Numbered from the stretch's first letter, positions 16,554 through 26,194 are shown. The stretch is 29,939 nucleotides of DNA from an uncultured Phocaeicola sp. (GCA_948579315.1 CAPAOL010000042.1:1-29939); one strand, 5' to 3'. Program-made: numbers and translations. Notes: generated by a model from the letters alone, not told the origin.

Positions 16554-18218
16554 ATGGAACAAGAACATCAGTTCATTGATTATATTGAGCAAAGCATCAT
16601 CAAAAACTGGGACAAGGATGCCTTAACTGACTATAAAGGAATTACCCTTCAATATAAAGATGTAGCGCGTAAAATCGCTAAATTTCACATTGTCTTGGAA
16701 AGTGCCGGCATCCAGCCGGGAGATAAAATAGCTGTCTGCGGACGTAACAGTGCTCATTGGGCAGTTACTTTCTTGGCAACAATTACTTATGGAGCCGTTA
16801 TTGTTCCCATCTTGCATGAATTCAAAGCGGATAATATTCATAATATCGTCAACCATTCCGAAGCCAAATTACTTTTTGTCGGTGACCGAGTTTGGGAAAA
16901 TTTGAATGAGGACACCATGCCTTTTTTAGAGGGTATTGCTTCACTAACAGATTTCTCACCATTAGTATCACGCAACGAGAAACTCACTTATGCTTTTGAA
17001 CACCGGAATGCAATATATGGTCGGCAATATCCCAAGAACTTCCGTCCGGAACACATTTGCTACCGGAAGGATCATCCTGAAGAACTGGCCATTATCAATT
17101 ATACTTCCGGTACCACAGGTTACTCTAAAGGAGTGATGCTCCCCTATCGCAGCCTTTGGTCGAATGTGACTTACTGCTTCGAGATGCTTCCCGTTAAGCC
17201 GGGCGATCATATCGTTTCCATGTTGCCTATGGGGCATGTATTCGGTATGGTATATGATTTCCTTTACGGATTTTCTGCAGGTGCGCACATCTATTTCCTG
17301 ACGCGTATGCCGTCTCCGAAAATCATTTCTCAATCTTTCTCTGAAATCAAGCCAAGAGTGATCTCTTGTGTGCCATTGATTGTGGAAAAGATTATTAAGA
17401 AAGATATTCTCCCTAAAGTAGACAGCACAATAGGTAAGTTATTGCTTAAAGTGCCCATTGTGAACGATAAAATCAAATCGCTGGCACGGCAGGCCGCCAT
17501 GGAGATTTTCGGTGGAAACTTTGACGAGATTATTATCGGAGGTGCCCCTTTCAATGCTGAAGTTGAGGCTTTTCTTAAAAAGATAGGATTCCCCTACACA
17601 GTCGCTTACGGTATGACCGAATGTGGTCCGATTATTTGCTCCAGCCGTTGGGAAACGCTGAAACTCGCTTCTTGCGGAAAGGCAACCAACCGGATGGAAG
17701 TCCGTATTGACTCGCCGGACCCGGAAACGCATGCCGGAGAAATCGTATGTAGAGGAATGAACATGATGCTGGGCTATTATAAAAATCCGGAAGCTACCGC
17801 GCAAATTATCGATACTAACGGCTGGCTGCACACCGGTGACCTCGGCACGGTGGATGAAGAAGGTTATGTAACAGTTCGCGGACGTAGCAAAAACCTGCTT
17901 CTCACCTCTAGCGGACAGAATATTTATCCGGAAGAAATTGAAAGCAAGTTGAATAATATGCCGTATGTTGCGGAATCTCTGATTGTCTTGCAGCATGAAA
18001 AGCTGGTAGCAATGATTTATCCGGATTTCGATGATGCTTTCGCTCATGGATTGCAGCAAACAGATATTCAGAAAGTGATGGAACAAAACCGTATCGAGTT
18101 GAATCAACAGCTTCCTAACTATTCTCAAATAAGCAAGATAAAGATCCATTTCGAGGAATTTGAAAAGACTGCGAAAAAGTCAATCAAACGCTTTATGTAT
18201 CAGGAAGCAAAGGGATAA
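16554..18218 (+). CDS. AMP-forming long-chain acyl-CoA synthetase
   Basis: A 554-residue ANL-superfamily enzyme that activates a carboxylate, most likely a fatty acid, through an acyl-AMP to an acyl-CoA. Core motifs are all present: A3 INYTSGTTGYSKGVMLPY, VSMLPMGHVFGM, A5 VAYGMTECGPI, A7 WLHTGDLG, A8 VRGRSKNLLLTSSGQNIYPEEIE, and the catalytic lysine near the C-terminus in KTAKKSIKRF. The length fits the 550-600 residue fatty acyl-CoA ligases. No carrier-protein domain or neighbouring synthase is seen, so a nonribosomal role is unlikely. An ATG at 16539 would add five residues; 16554 gives a more usual leader. The exact chain length is not readable. Confidence 0.92.
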   Translation: MEQEHQFIDYIEQSIIKNWDKDALTDYKGITLQYKDVARKIAKFHIVLESAGIQPGDKIAVCGRNSAHWAVTFLATITYGAVIVPILHEFKADNIHNIVNHSEAKLLFVGDRVWENLNEDTMPFLEGIASLTDFSPLVSRNEKLTYAFEHRNAIYGRQYPKNFRPEHICYRKDHPEELAIINYTSGTTGYSKGVMLPYRSLWSNVTYCFEMLPVKPGDHIVSMLPMGHVFGMVYDFLYGFSAGAHIYFLTRMPSPKIISQSFSEIKPRVISCVPLIVEKIIKKDILPKVDSTIGKLLLKVPIVNDKIKSLARQAAMEIFGGNFDEIIIGGAPFNAEVEAFLKKIGFPYTVAYGMTECGPIICSSRWETLKLASCGKATNRMEVRIDSPDPETHAGEIVCRGMNMMLGYYKNPEATAQIIDTNGWLHTGDLGTVDEEGYVTVRGRSKNLLLTSSGQNIYPEEIESKLNNMPYVAESLIVLQHEKLVAMIYPDFDDAFAHGLQQTDIQKVMEQNRIELNQQLPNYSQISKIKIHFEEFEKTAKKSIKRFMYQEAKG

Positions 18219-18332
18219 TTATCCCGGATAGCGCGATAAGTATCCTTGCAATTTCAGAAAAACAGTACAACTCAAAAAAGAGAAACACTTAAATGTAGGG
18301 CGAATTTCTTTCTTCAGATGCCAGGAAAAAAG

Positions 18333-18340
18333 TATCTTTG
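18333..18340 (+). promoter_or_regulatory. Bacteroides -7 element for the response regulator gene
   Basis: TATCTTTG, an exact TAnnTTTG match 19 bases before the regulator ATG. No clear -33 box. Confidence 0.5.
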
Positions 18341-18359
18341 CGCATAAACAATCTGAATG

Positions 18360-19034
18360 ATGGCAAAGATATTATTAGTTGAAGATGAAATAAACATCGC
18401 CTCTTTCATTGAACGGGGGTTAAAAGAGTTCGGACATACGGTAACCGTCTGTCATGACGGAAACGCTGGTTGGAAAATCCTTCAGGACGAACCTTTCGAT
18501 CTTTTGATACTGGACATTATCATGCCGAAAATAAACGGTTTGGAACTTTGCCAGCTTTATCGGCAGACGTTTGGGTACCAGTCTCCTGTGATCATGCTGA
18601 CAGCCTTGGGTACAACGGAAGATATCGTCAAAGGACTGGATGCGGGAGCAGATGATTATCTCGTCAAGCCTTTCAGTTTCCAAGAACTGGAGGCACGCAT
18701 CAAGGCCTTGTTAAGACGCAATAAAGAAGTAACCTCCAATCTGCTGACTTGTGATAATCTGATATTGGATTGCAATACCCGAAGAGCTAAAAGAGGCAAT
18801 ATAGATATTGATCTTACTGTCAAGGAATATCGTCTGCTCGAATATTTCATGACTCACCAAGGGGTTGCGCTCTCACGTATCACCCTGCTCAAAGATGTGT
18901 GGGACAAGAACTTTGATACCAATACCAATATCGTAGATGTTTATGTAAACTATCTCCGGGTAAAGATAGACCGTGACTTTGATAAAAAGCTGATTCACAC
19001 AGTCGTAGGATTAGGATATATCATGAATACTTAA
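18360..19034 (+). CDS. OmpR-family response regulator (CzcR/CusR-like)
   Basis: A 224-residue regulator. Receiver domain with acidic pocket VEDE, phospho-acceptor Asp52 in LILDIIMP and Lys in DDYLVKPF; winged-helix DNA-binding domain (about 125-223) with DLTVKEYRLLEYFMTHQG and VDVYVNYLRVKID. An ATG directly before (18357) is equally possible. The kinase follows after 20 bases. The pair converges on the czcCBA genes, and CzcR/CusR-type regulators usually control such pumps, so that is the inferred target. A direct repeat GATTAGAA upstream of czcC is a candidate site. Confidence 0.93.
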   Translation: MAKILLVEDEINIASFIERGLKEFGHTVTVCHDGNAGWKILQDEPFDLLILDIIMPKINGLELCQLYRQTFGYQSPVIMLTALGTTEDIVKGLDAGADDYLVKPFSFQELEARIKALLRRNKEVTSNLLTCDNLILDCNTRRAKRGNIDIDLTVKEYRLLEYFMTHQGVALSRITLLKDVWDKNFDTNTNIVDVYVNYLRVKIDRDFDKKLIHTVVGLGYIMNT

Positions 19035-19054
19035 ACTCACCAACTATCCCGGCT

Positions 19055-20386
19055 ATGAAAATAGGTTCCAAAATAGCTCTTTTCTATACGTTAATCAGTG
19101 TGTTGACCACTGTCATTATCATTGCTGTATTTTATATTTTCAGTACACAGTATATCAATAAGCTCTATGCTTCCTACCTGCGTGAAAAAGCCTACCTGAC
19201 TGCACAGAAGCACTGGGAAAAGGATGAAGTGGACGAACAGAGTTACCAGATTATCCAACGAAAATATGATGAACTCCTGCCCGAAGCTCATGAGATTCTT
19301 CTCAATATGGACAGTCTTTCTGAAGTGCGTGATACGTTGAATAAGTATCTCACGCAACACCAGCAAACACTTCTACTGGCAGGGAAAGACAGTATTCCTT
19401 TTTCTTTTAAATATAAGGATCAGTTGGGAGCCGCCCTTTATTATCCGGATAATGAAGGGAATTTCATCGTACTTGTCATGTCCCGGAATGCCTACGGAAC
19501 AGAAATCAAGGAACATCTGTTGTTACTTTCCATTTTCCTCGTTTTAGCCAGTTCCATCCTGATCTTTTTCATCGGGAAAATATATTCCGGTCGTATTTTG
19601 GTTCCGCTGCAACACATATTAAAGGAGTTGAAAAGAATACGGGCCAACAGTCTGAATCGTAGGTTAAAGACTACCGGAAATAATGACGAGCTGGAGGACA
19701 TGATAAAAACATTAAATAGTATGCTCGATCGTCTGGATAGTGCTTTCAAGGCAGAGAAATCCTTTGTAAGCCATGCTTCGCACGAGTTGAACAATCCGAT
19801 TACTGCTATTCAGGGAGAATGTGAAATCAGCCTGCTCAAAGAAAGAAGTACCGGAGAATACATTGAATCCCTGCAACGAATTTCTTCGGAGAGCAAACGG
19901 TTATCCAGCCTGATCCGCCACCTTCTTTTTCTTTCGCGGCAGGAAGAAGAACTCCTGAAAAATAATGTGGAAGAGATCATTCTATCGGATATATTGAAAG
20001 AGTTGACCGGTTCTAATGAAAGAATCCGTCTCCACTTGGAGGCAACAGAACAGCAAGCTGTTGTAAAGGCTAATCCTTATCTGTTAAAGATAGCATTGAA
20101 AAATATAATTGATAACGCATACAAATACTCCGATAAGGAAGTAAATGTGGCTCTCTATCGGGAGCAGCAACAAGTCATTCTTGAGGTGGAAGATCAGGGA
20201 ATCGGTATTCCGCAAGAAGAAATAGAGCATATTTTCCAGTCTTTCTATCGGGGTAGCAACACCCGGGATTATGCCGGACAAGGCATCGGACTTAGTCTGA
20301 CTTTGAAAATCATTTCTGCTTATCATGCAAAGCTGGATATATCTTCAGAAATAGAAAAAGGAACAAAAGTACAGGTGATTTTTTAA
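19055..20386 (+). CDS. Sensor histidine kinase, CusS/CzcS-like with HAMP domain
   Basis: A 443-residue inner-membrane kinase. Span 1 at about 8-29, periplasmic sensor (30-153, rich in charged residues), span 2 at about 155-175, HAMP (176-228), H-box with His243 in FVSHASHELNNPI, N-box KIALKNIIDNAYKYS, G1 VEDQGIGIP, F-box IFQSFYRG and G2 GQGIGLSLTLKI. It is the partner of the regulator 20 bases upstream. Its last codons form the left arm of a 22-bp hairpin and its TAA stop lies in the loop. Context suggests metal sensing; no clear His/Cys metal cluster is seen in the sensor region. Confidence 0.92.
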   Translation: MKIGSKIALFYTLISVLTTVIIIAVFYIFSTQYINKLYASYLREKAYLTAQKHWEKDEVDEQSYQIIQRKYDELLPEAHEILLNMDSLSEVRDTLNKYLTQHQQTLLLAGKDSIPFSFKYKDQLGAALYYPDNEGNFIVLVMSRNAYGTEIKEHLLLLSIFLVLASSILIFFIGKIYSGRILVPLQHILKELKRIRANSLNRRLKTTGNNDELEDMIKTLNSMLDRLDSAFKAEKSFVSHASHELNNPITAIQGECEISLLKERSTGEYIESLQRISSESKRLSSLIRHLLFLSRQEEELLKNNVEEIILSDILKELTGSNERIRLHLEATEQQAVVKANPYLLKIALKNIIDNAYKYSDKEVNVALYREQQQVILEVEDQGIGIPQEEIEHIFQSFYRGSNTRDYAGQGIGLSLTLKIISAYHAKLDISSEIEKGTKVQVIF

Positions 20387-20409
20387 TTCACCTGTACTTT
20401 TGTTCCTTT
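20357..20409. terminator. 22-bp perfect hairpin between convergent kinase and czcA genes
   Basis: AAAGGAACAAAAGTACAGGTGA (20357-20378 region) is repeated perfectly inverted at 20388-20409; the 9-nt loop TTTTTTAAT contains the kinase stop codon (20384-20386). It would act as a 3' end for both converging transcripts. No T-run follows either arm, so termination might rely on the stem or processing. Confidence 0.7.
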
Positions 20410-20475
20410 CTCACTCTACCTACTGAAAACTACAAATTTAATCTATGAGCGTTTTTTCCACAGAATAGAAATGAA

Positions 20476-23400
20476 CTAAATACGTCTTTGCAATAACTTT
20501 CCGTTTTTATCATATAACATTCGTTCATATACCACTTCTACGATGAGAGGAAAGACAAACAAGGCAAAGAAAGTCGCTCCTATCAATCCGCCGATAATAA
20601 CAATTGCCAACGGACGCTGTGATTCCGAACCAATTCCATGACTCATGGCAGCAGGCAACAAACCGATAGCCGCCATTGCCGCTGTCATAATCACAGGGCG
20701 GATACGTGAGCGTACTCCTTCTTTCGTGGCCTCCTCCAAAGGAGAACCCAGTTTCAGATTCGCCTTGATGTCGGAAATCATAATCACGCCGTTCTGAATA
20801 CAAATACCGAACAAGGCGATGAAACCGATACCTGCAGAAATGGAGAAGTTGAATCGTGTTATCAGAAGGGCTACAATACCCCCCACAGCGGCAAATGGCA
20901 CATTCAGCAATACCAGTCCGGCATCCCGCGCATTAGAGAACAGAATAAACAGGATGATAAAGATGATAGCAATACTGATGGGAACCACTTGTGCCAAGCG
21001 TTTCGTGGCACGTTGCTGGTTCTCGAAATCACCAGTCCATTTCAGCGAATATCCTGTCGGCAGATGTACGGATGCATTCACTTTTTTCTGTGCCTCGGCA
21101 ACTGCCGTACCCATGTCACGGCCTCTCACCGAGAATTTCACTGCACAGAATCGTGCATGATTATCACGGAAAATAAGTAATGGTCCCGTAATGGTCGTTA
21201 TATCCGCCAGTTCCTTGATAGGCACCATTGTGCCATCCATTGCCGGAACCAGTATCTTACCTATTTCTTCTTCATTCTGGCGGAATTGTTCGCTATACCT
21301 TACCATGATATTGAATTTCCGTTCGTCCTCATACAATAATGAAGCCGATTTTCCGCCAATCGCCATCTCGATAATCGATTGCACATCTTCCTTAGCAACG
21401 CCGTAACGCGCCAACTGACCTTCATTCAACTCTATACGAAGTTCCGGCTGACCGATATTCCGAATCACACCCAAGTCTTCAATTCCTTGAACCGTGCCCA
21501 GGATTTTCTCAATCTGCACCGCATATTTCTCCGACTCATACAAGTCTTTACCAAACACCTTCACCGCAATAGACCCTTTCACACCGGAAGCAGCTTCCTC
21601 TACATTATCGGTAATCGGCTGTGAGAAATTGAAGTCAATGCCGGGGTAAATGGATAAATCCTCCTGCATCTTATCGATCAGTTCCATTTTTGTCAATTTG
21701 CTCTCCCATTCCTTTTCAGGGTATATATCAACGTGAAACTCGATATTATAGAATCCGGTAGCATCTGTACCGTCATTCGGTCGCCCGGTCTGTGACAGGA
21801 CTTGACGTACTTCCGAAAACGTCAATAGCTTCCTTCTCATTTTATTGGCAAGCGTCACCGATTCATCCAGCGAAATGCTTTGTGGCAAGGTGGCACGAAT
21901 ATAGATAGAGCCCTCATTCAACTGTGGAAGAAACTCCGTACCCAAGAAAGAGAAAAGCCATAATCCGACACCTGCTATGACCGTTGCCAGTCCGATAGTC
22001 AGTTTCCTGTGCGCATAGAATAAATCAAAAAGAGCCGTACACTTCGCATTGATAAAACGGACAAAACGATTATTCTTCTCACGCACATTCTTTTTCAGCA
22101 GCATAGACGACATTACCGGCACCAGTGTCAGCGTAAAGATCAAAGCTCCTAACAGTGCAAAACCCAGCGTATAGGCCAAGGGAGAGAACATCTTTCCTTC
22201 TACCTTCTGGAAAGAGAAGATAGGAATCAACGCGGTTATGATAATCAATTTGGAGAAGAAAACTGCTTTCGCCTTGTCTTTTGCAGTGTTACGGATCAAT
22301 CCCATTTTGGACATGACATTAAATGCCGGCATTCCTACTTGCCTTGCCTTCTTGTCCAAAGCCACAAACACTCCTTCCACCATCACCACTGCCCCATCAA
22401 TAATGATACCGAAGTCAATGGCTCCCATAGAAAGCAGATTGGCGGACATTCCCATCACCCGTAGACAGATAAAAGCGAATAGAAGGGCTAATGGGATAAC
22501 GACAGCAACAATCACGGTAGTCCGCCAATCTGCCATAAAAATCAATACAATAAACGTAACCAATAAAATCCCTTCGATCAGATTATGTGTCACCGTCTTT
22601 ACCGCCAGATTCACTAAATCCTCCCGGTCATAGAATGAAACGATTTTCACATCTTTGGGAAGTATATTCTGATTCAAGTCTTCTATTTTATCTTTCAGGT
22701 TTGCAATCACCTCACCCGGATTCTCCCCTTTCCGCATGACTACAATGCCTTGTACCACATCATCTTCATCCATTCGTCCTACTTGGCCGAGGCGTGGCAA
22801 ACAGGATTCGTGTACATCAGCAAGATTCTTCACCAAAATCGGAGTACCGTTGATGTTTTTCACTACGATGTTTCTCAATTCTTCCAAGTCGTTAATCAGA
22901 CCAATTCCACGAACAACATAAGCTTGCGAACTCTTGGTGATGACATCTCCTCCTACATTGATGTTACTCTTGGCTATCGCATCATAAAGCTCCAAAGAAG
23001 TAATTCCATAGTTAATCAACTGGTGAGGATTCACGCTTACCTCAAACGTTTTCACCTCTCCGCCGAAGCTCACAATATCCGCTACGCCGGATACCGAACG
23101 AAGGTTACGCTCGATCACCCAATCCTGGATTGTTTTCAGCTCCCGCACACTACGTTTATCACTACGGAGTGTATAACGGAATATTTCTCCCGTCGGACCA
23201 TATAACGGTTGCACTTCCGGAGTAACCCCGTCAGGAAGATCGGCATCATTCAATAAATTATATACCTGTTGACGGGCGGTGAAATCATCCACACGATCTT
23301 CGAACATCACATTGATTACAGAAAGTCCGAAAAGAGTGGTAGAACGAATATCCGTTTTCTTCTGAACAGGATTCATGGCAATCTCAACAGGAATGGTGAT

Positions 23401-23601
23401 AAACTTCTCTACCTCTTCCGCACTACGTCCCGGCCATTGCGTGATAATCGTCACTTTCGTATTCGTCACATCCGGGAAAGCATCTATCGGAGTATGTTTA
23501 AAAGAAACAGCTCCGGCTATAACGGCAATCGCTGTACAGAAGAAAATAAAGAACTTATTCTTCAGCGAGAAAGCCACTATATTATCTATGAATTTGTGCA
23601 T
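20476..23601 (-). CDS. czcA: Heavy-metal efflux RND pump, CzcA type
   Basis: A 1041-residue inner-membrane RND transporter, the normal length of the HME subgroup. It uses the proton gradient to drive metal ions through the envelope with its MFP and outer-membrane partners. Start-region motif AFPDVTNTKVTIITQWPGRSAEEVE is typical. The TM4 motif DFGIIIDGAVVMVEG (about 395-410) holds the two Asp and one Glu arranged as in CzcA of divalent-metal pumps, not the CusA form AIGAMVDAAIVMIEN. Twelve spans in two halves with large periplasmic loops are visible. Operon order on the minus strand is czcC, czcB, czcA, with 14 bases between czcB and czcA. Zn, Co, Cd or Ni is the likely substrate; the exact ion is inference. 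Confidence 0.95.
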   Translation of the reverse strand: MHKFIDNIVAFSLKNKFFIFFCTAIAVIAGAVSFKHTPIDAFPDVTNTKVTIITQWPGRSAEEVEKFITIPVEIAMNPVQKKTDIRSTTLFGLSVINVMFEDRVDDFTARQQVYNLLNDADLPDGVTPEVQPLYGPTGEIFRYTLRSDKRSVRELKTIQDWVIERNLRSVSGVADIVSFGGEVKTFEVSVNPHQLINYGITSLELYDAIAKSNINVGGDVITKSSQAYVVRGIGLINDLEELRNIVVKNINGTPILVKNLADVHESCLPRLGQVGRMDEDDVVQGIVVMRKGENPGEVIANLKDKIEDLNQNILPKDVKIVSFYDREDLVNLAVKTVTHNLIEGILLVTFIVLIFMADWRTTVIVAVVIPLALLFAFICLRVMGMSANLLSMGAIDFGIIIDGAVVMVEGVFVALDKKARQVGMPAFNVMSKMGLIRNTAKDKAKAVFFSKLIIITALIPIFSFQKVEGKMFSPLAYTLGFALLGALIFTLTLVPVMSSMLLKKNVREKNNRFVRFINAKCTALFDLFYAHRKLTIGLATVIAGVGLWLFSFLGTEFLPQLNEGSIYIRATLPQSISLDESVTLANKMRRKLLTFSEVRQVLSQTGRPNDGTDATGFYNIEFHVDIYPEKEWESKLTKMELIDKMQEDLSIYPGIDFNFSQPITDNVEEAASGVKGSIAVKVFGKDLYESEKYAVQIEKILGTVQGIEDLGVIRNIGQPELRIELNEGQLARYGVAKEDVQSIIEMAIGGKSASLLYEDERKFNIMVRYSEQFRQNEEEIGKILVPAMDGTMVPIKELADITTITGPLLIFRDNHARFCAVKFSVRGRDMGTAVAEAQKKVNASVHLPTGYSLKWTGDFENQQRATKRLAQVVPISIAIIFIILFILFSNARDAGLVLLNVPFAAVGGIVALLITRFNFSISAGIGFIALFGICIQNGVIMISDIKANLKLGSPLEEATKEGVRSRIRPVIMTAAMAAIGLLPAAMSHGIGSESQRPLAIVIIGGLIGATFFALFVFPLIVEVVYERMLYDKNGKLLQRRI

Positions 23602-23615
23602 ACTATTTTCTGTTT

Positions 23616-24710
23616 TTAATCTGCATTCAACGCATTATATACCAACAATACATTATTATTCAGCACCCTGTCCCCCTCGGAAAGCCCGGAGCGGATATAG
23701 CACTCCTTGCTCAACTGTTTGTATACATCTACCTCTTTCACCTGCAAACGCTGATCCGGCTCTACTACAACAACATAGTTTTTCCCTCCTTCAAACACCA
23801 GCGCATGAGAATCGATACGAGGCATGGAAGTTCCATCTGCTTTGCACTTCACACTTACATTCGTAAACATCCCCGGCTTCAACAGATACTCTTCATTCTT
23901 TAATTTGATACGGACATTCATTGTTTTACTTTCGCTATTCAGCAAATGATATACCTTATCAATAGTGCCGGCAAACATCTTATCCGGATAGGCCAATGTA
24001 GAAATGCGTACAGAAGCACCTTCAGAAACTTTACTGATATCGCTTTCATACACATCTGCCATCACCCATACGTCCGACAACCCCGAAATCGTGAACAACT
24101 CTTCACTCTGATCCGGACGCAACTGCATATCCCTGCTGATTTGTTTCTCCACAATAAAGCCCGAAACAGGTGATTTCAACTGATAATAAGCATTTCCGGA
24201 GAAATTATAAATGGAAAAGACTTCCTTTATCCTTCTTTCTTCGGCTTCGGCACTCGTCAACTCCTGCTTTGCCTGAAGCACATCTTTATCCGAAGCCATG
24301 CCGGAATTATACATATCCTGCGTAGCATCCATGTTTCTGCGGGCGAGCAACAGTTGTTGTTCCGCTTCTTTCAATTGTTTCTCATAGTCCGCCACTTCTC
24401 CACTGCGGATGACTGCCAGTACATCTCCTTTACGAACATAATCTCCTATTTCTGCTTTCAGTTCCGTCACCGTGCCTCCAAACATCGGATATACATGTGC
24501 TACCTGATTTTCATTAAAAGTGACCCGTCCGTTCAATGTCAGTTCATCAATCACTTCTTGAACGTGAACCGTATCGACAGATACAATTCTCAACAAGCTA
24601 TCTGTCAGGCATAAAGCAGTCGGTTCAACATTCGGTTGTTCTCCTTTACCGGAGCATGCTCCCAATACGGTAGTAAGCAATATGCAAGGAAGGAATTTAT
24701 TCCAGTTCAT
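23616..24710 (-). CDS. czcB: RND membrane fusion protein, CzcB/CusB type lipoprotein
   Basis: A 364-residue periplasmic adaptor with a lipoprotein signal (VLGAC, Cys19). Order of parts: biotinyl-lipoyl half (VRKGDVLAVIRSGEVADY), alpha-hairpin coiled coil (about 115-165, KQLKEAEQQLLLARRNM), second lipoyl half (YYQLKSPVSGFIVEKQISRDMQ), beta-barrel (DVWVMADVYESDISKVSEG) and membrane-proximal domain. It links the CzcA pump to the CzcC outer-membrane factor. CusB metal-binding methionines and CzcB His-rich N-termini are both absent, so metal relay by this protein is not evident. It follows czcC by 22 bases in the operon. Confidence 0.93.
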   Translation of the reverse strand: MNWNKFLPCILLTTVLGACSGKGEQPNVEPTALCLTDSLLRIVSVDTVHVQEVIDELTLNGRVTFNENQVAHVYPMFGGTVTELKAEIGDYVRKGDVLAVIRSGEVADYEKQLKEAEQQLLLARRNMDATQDMYNSGMASDKDVLQAKQELTSAEAEERRIKEVFSIYNFSGNAYYQLKSPVSGFIVEKQISRDMQLRPDQSEELFTISGLSDVWVMADVYESDISKVSEGASVRISTLAYPDKMFAGTIDKVYHLLNSESKTMNVRIKLKNEEYLLKPGMFTNVSVKCKADGTSMPRIDSHALVFEGGKNYVVVVEPDQRLQVKEVDVYKQLSKECYIRSGLSEGDRVLNNNVLLVYNALNAD

Positions 24711-24732
24711 AGTCTTTGATAATTTATGAATA

Positions 24733-25998
24733 TTAGTAGTTTAATATATTTTGCCCGATAGTTGTATTCAGGTTTTCCATCGCGAGGAAAACATCTTTCT
24801 TTATTTCATGCAACTGAATACAGGTTTCCTTATAACTGTCATAGTAATCGATAAACTCCAGCAAGCTGATATTTCGCTTGGTAAAGTTTTCATTCACTCC
24901 TGTTATCAGTTTCTCAAAGTTACGTTCCAAATCCATATTGGTAGATTGGTAAAGCTGAACTGCTTTTTCCAGTGAAGCATAAGCGGTATAAAGTTCCATA
25001 TCTGCACGATTAGCTGCATTTTCCTGTTCCGCTCCTGCCTGTTGAATACTAAAACGGGCCGCCTTTATATTTCCCTGATTGCGATTGAAAATAGGTACTG
25101 ACAAGCTCACTCCTACCGCAAAATAGTTATTGATAAAGTTTCCGGCACGGTCATAGTTCCCTTTCACCGAGAACTCCGGAAATGCCATCGATTTCTGCAA
25201 TTTCAGATTGGCACGGGAAGCACTTACCGTACTTCTGGCAATCTTCAAGTCCGGACGTTCATTTACCATCGCTTTCAAATCAGCAAACGATAATTGAGAC
25301 AAATCCAATTGCTTCAACACCTCTTCGTCCAGTGATAACTTAACCGTAGTATCTCCCGGAAGATTTAACAAGACATTCAGTTCTCCTCTAAGAGTCAGCA
25401 ACTCGTTTTCCCGTTCGTTCTTCTCTTTCTTCAGCGAAAATAGCATAGATTCCAAACGAGACATTTCCATCAATGAGATATTTCCTTTCTCCTGTTGCAG
25501 CTTCATTCCGGCAAGCAGTTCTTGCAGAGAGTTCACTTCTTTCTCGTAGATGGATATGGATTTCGAAAGAAAATAGACTTGCACAAACTTCTCATTCAAC
25601 TCCTGACGGAGTGTTCTCATCACCTCTTCAAACTGATATTCCGCTATTTCCTTATTGATTTTTTCCAGCTTTATCTGCTTGTTTCGCTGTCCGGCAAGGC
25701 GAATGACCTGTTCAACCTCCACAACCGTTTCACCCTCCTTACCAAAATCAAAATACTTTCCGTTCAAGCGGTTATAGACATTCTGTTCCAGCGAGATGAC
25801 CGGATTCTCAAATAACCTGGCTTGCAGCACTTGTGCCTGTGCCATATCAATGTTATACCGTTCGGCTATCAGCGATAAGTTACGTTCCAGGAAACGTTGT
25901 TCCGCCTCTTTCAGCGTTAATGTTCCTGTGGTAGCCTGTTGCGCACATATTCCTCCTGTCAGCAGAAGAAAAAAAGAAATTAAAAATTCTCTGTTCAT
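24733..25998 (-). CDS. czcC: RND outer membrane factor, TolC/CzcC family
   Basis: A 421-residue outer-membrane exit duct. Signal peptide at 1-19 (FLISFFLLLTGGICA, cut before QQAT). Two OEP repeats can be traced: the first with LTLKEAEQRFLERNLSLIAERYNIDMAQAQVLQARL and a long coiled coil (about 100-200), the second with RPDLKIARSTVSASRANLKLQKSMAFPEFSVKGNY and a coiled coil to about 380. It is first in the czcCBA unit. The TAATTTTG promoter element sits 41-48 bases upstream of its start. The length matches CzcC rather than the longer CusC. Confidence 0.92.
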   Translation of the reverse strand: MNREFLISFFLLLTGGICAQQATTGTLTLKEAEQRFLERNLSLIAERYNIDMAQAQVLQARLFENPVISLEQNVYNRLNGKYFDFGKEGETVVEVEQVIRLAGQRNKQIKLEKINKEIAEYQFEEVMRTLRQELNEKFVQVYFLSKSISIYEKEVNSLQELLAGMKLQQEKGNISLMEMSRLESMLFSLKKEKNERENELLTLRGELNVLLNLPGDTTVKLSLDEEVLKQLDLSQLSFADLKAMVNERPDLKIARSTVSASRANLKLQKSMAFPEFSVKGNYDRAGNFINNYFAVGVSLSVPIFNRNQGNIKAARFSIQQAGAEQENAANRADMELYTAYASLEKAVQLYQSTNMDLERNFEKLITGVNENFTKRNISLLEFIDYYDSYKETCIQLHEIKKDVFLAMENLNTTIGQNILNY

Positions 25999-26038
25999 TA
26001 CTATATTTATCTTTATTACCTTATCGTAGTTGTCGCAG

Positions 26039-26046
26039 CAAAATTA
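26039..26046 (-). promoter_or_regulatory. Bacteroides -7 element for czcCBA
   Basis: Minus strand TAATTTTG, an exact TAnnTTTG match. The predicted start near 26032 leaves a leader of about 34 nt. No good -33 TTTG, as is common for promoters that need an activator. Confidence 0.5.
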
Positions 26047-26098
26047 CAATTCTGCAACCGGAGAAACGGAAAAAAACGATTATAAGCCTCTCATATCA

Positions 26099-26117
26099 GA
26101 TTAGAATTTGATTAGAA
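26099..26117. promoter_or_regulatory. Direct repeat, candidate response-regulator box
   Basis: GATTAGAA at 26099-26106 and again at 26110-26117, an 11-bp period. OmpR-family regulators bind tandem repeats of 10-11 bp spacing. It lies about 67-85 bp upstream of the predicted czcC start site and about 70 bp before the thioredoxin promoter. Only two copies, so chance is possible. Confidence 0.4.
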
Positions 26118-26186
26118 AAGAGCCATAAAGGAAGAATTGTAAACACAACAGGAAAAATGGCCAGCCTTCTTTCATTCCAACTCCCC

Positions 26187-26194
26187 TATCTTTG
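26187..26194 (+). promoter_or_regulatory. Bacteroides -7 element for the thioredoxin gene
   Basis: TATCTTTG, an exact TAnnTTTG match 43 bases before the ATG. No clear -33 box. Confidence 0.5.
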
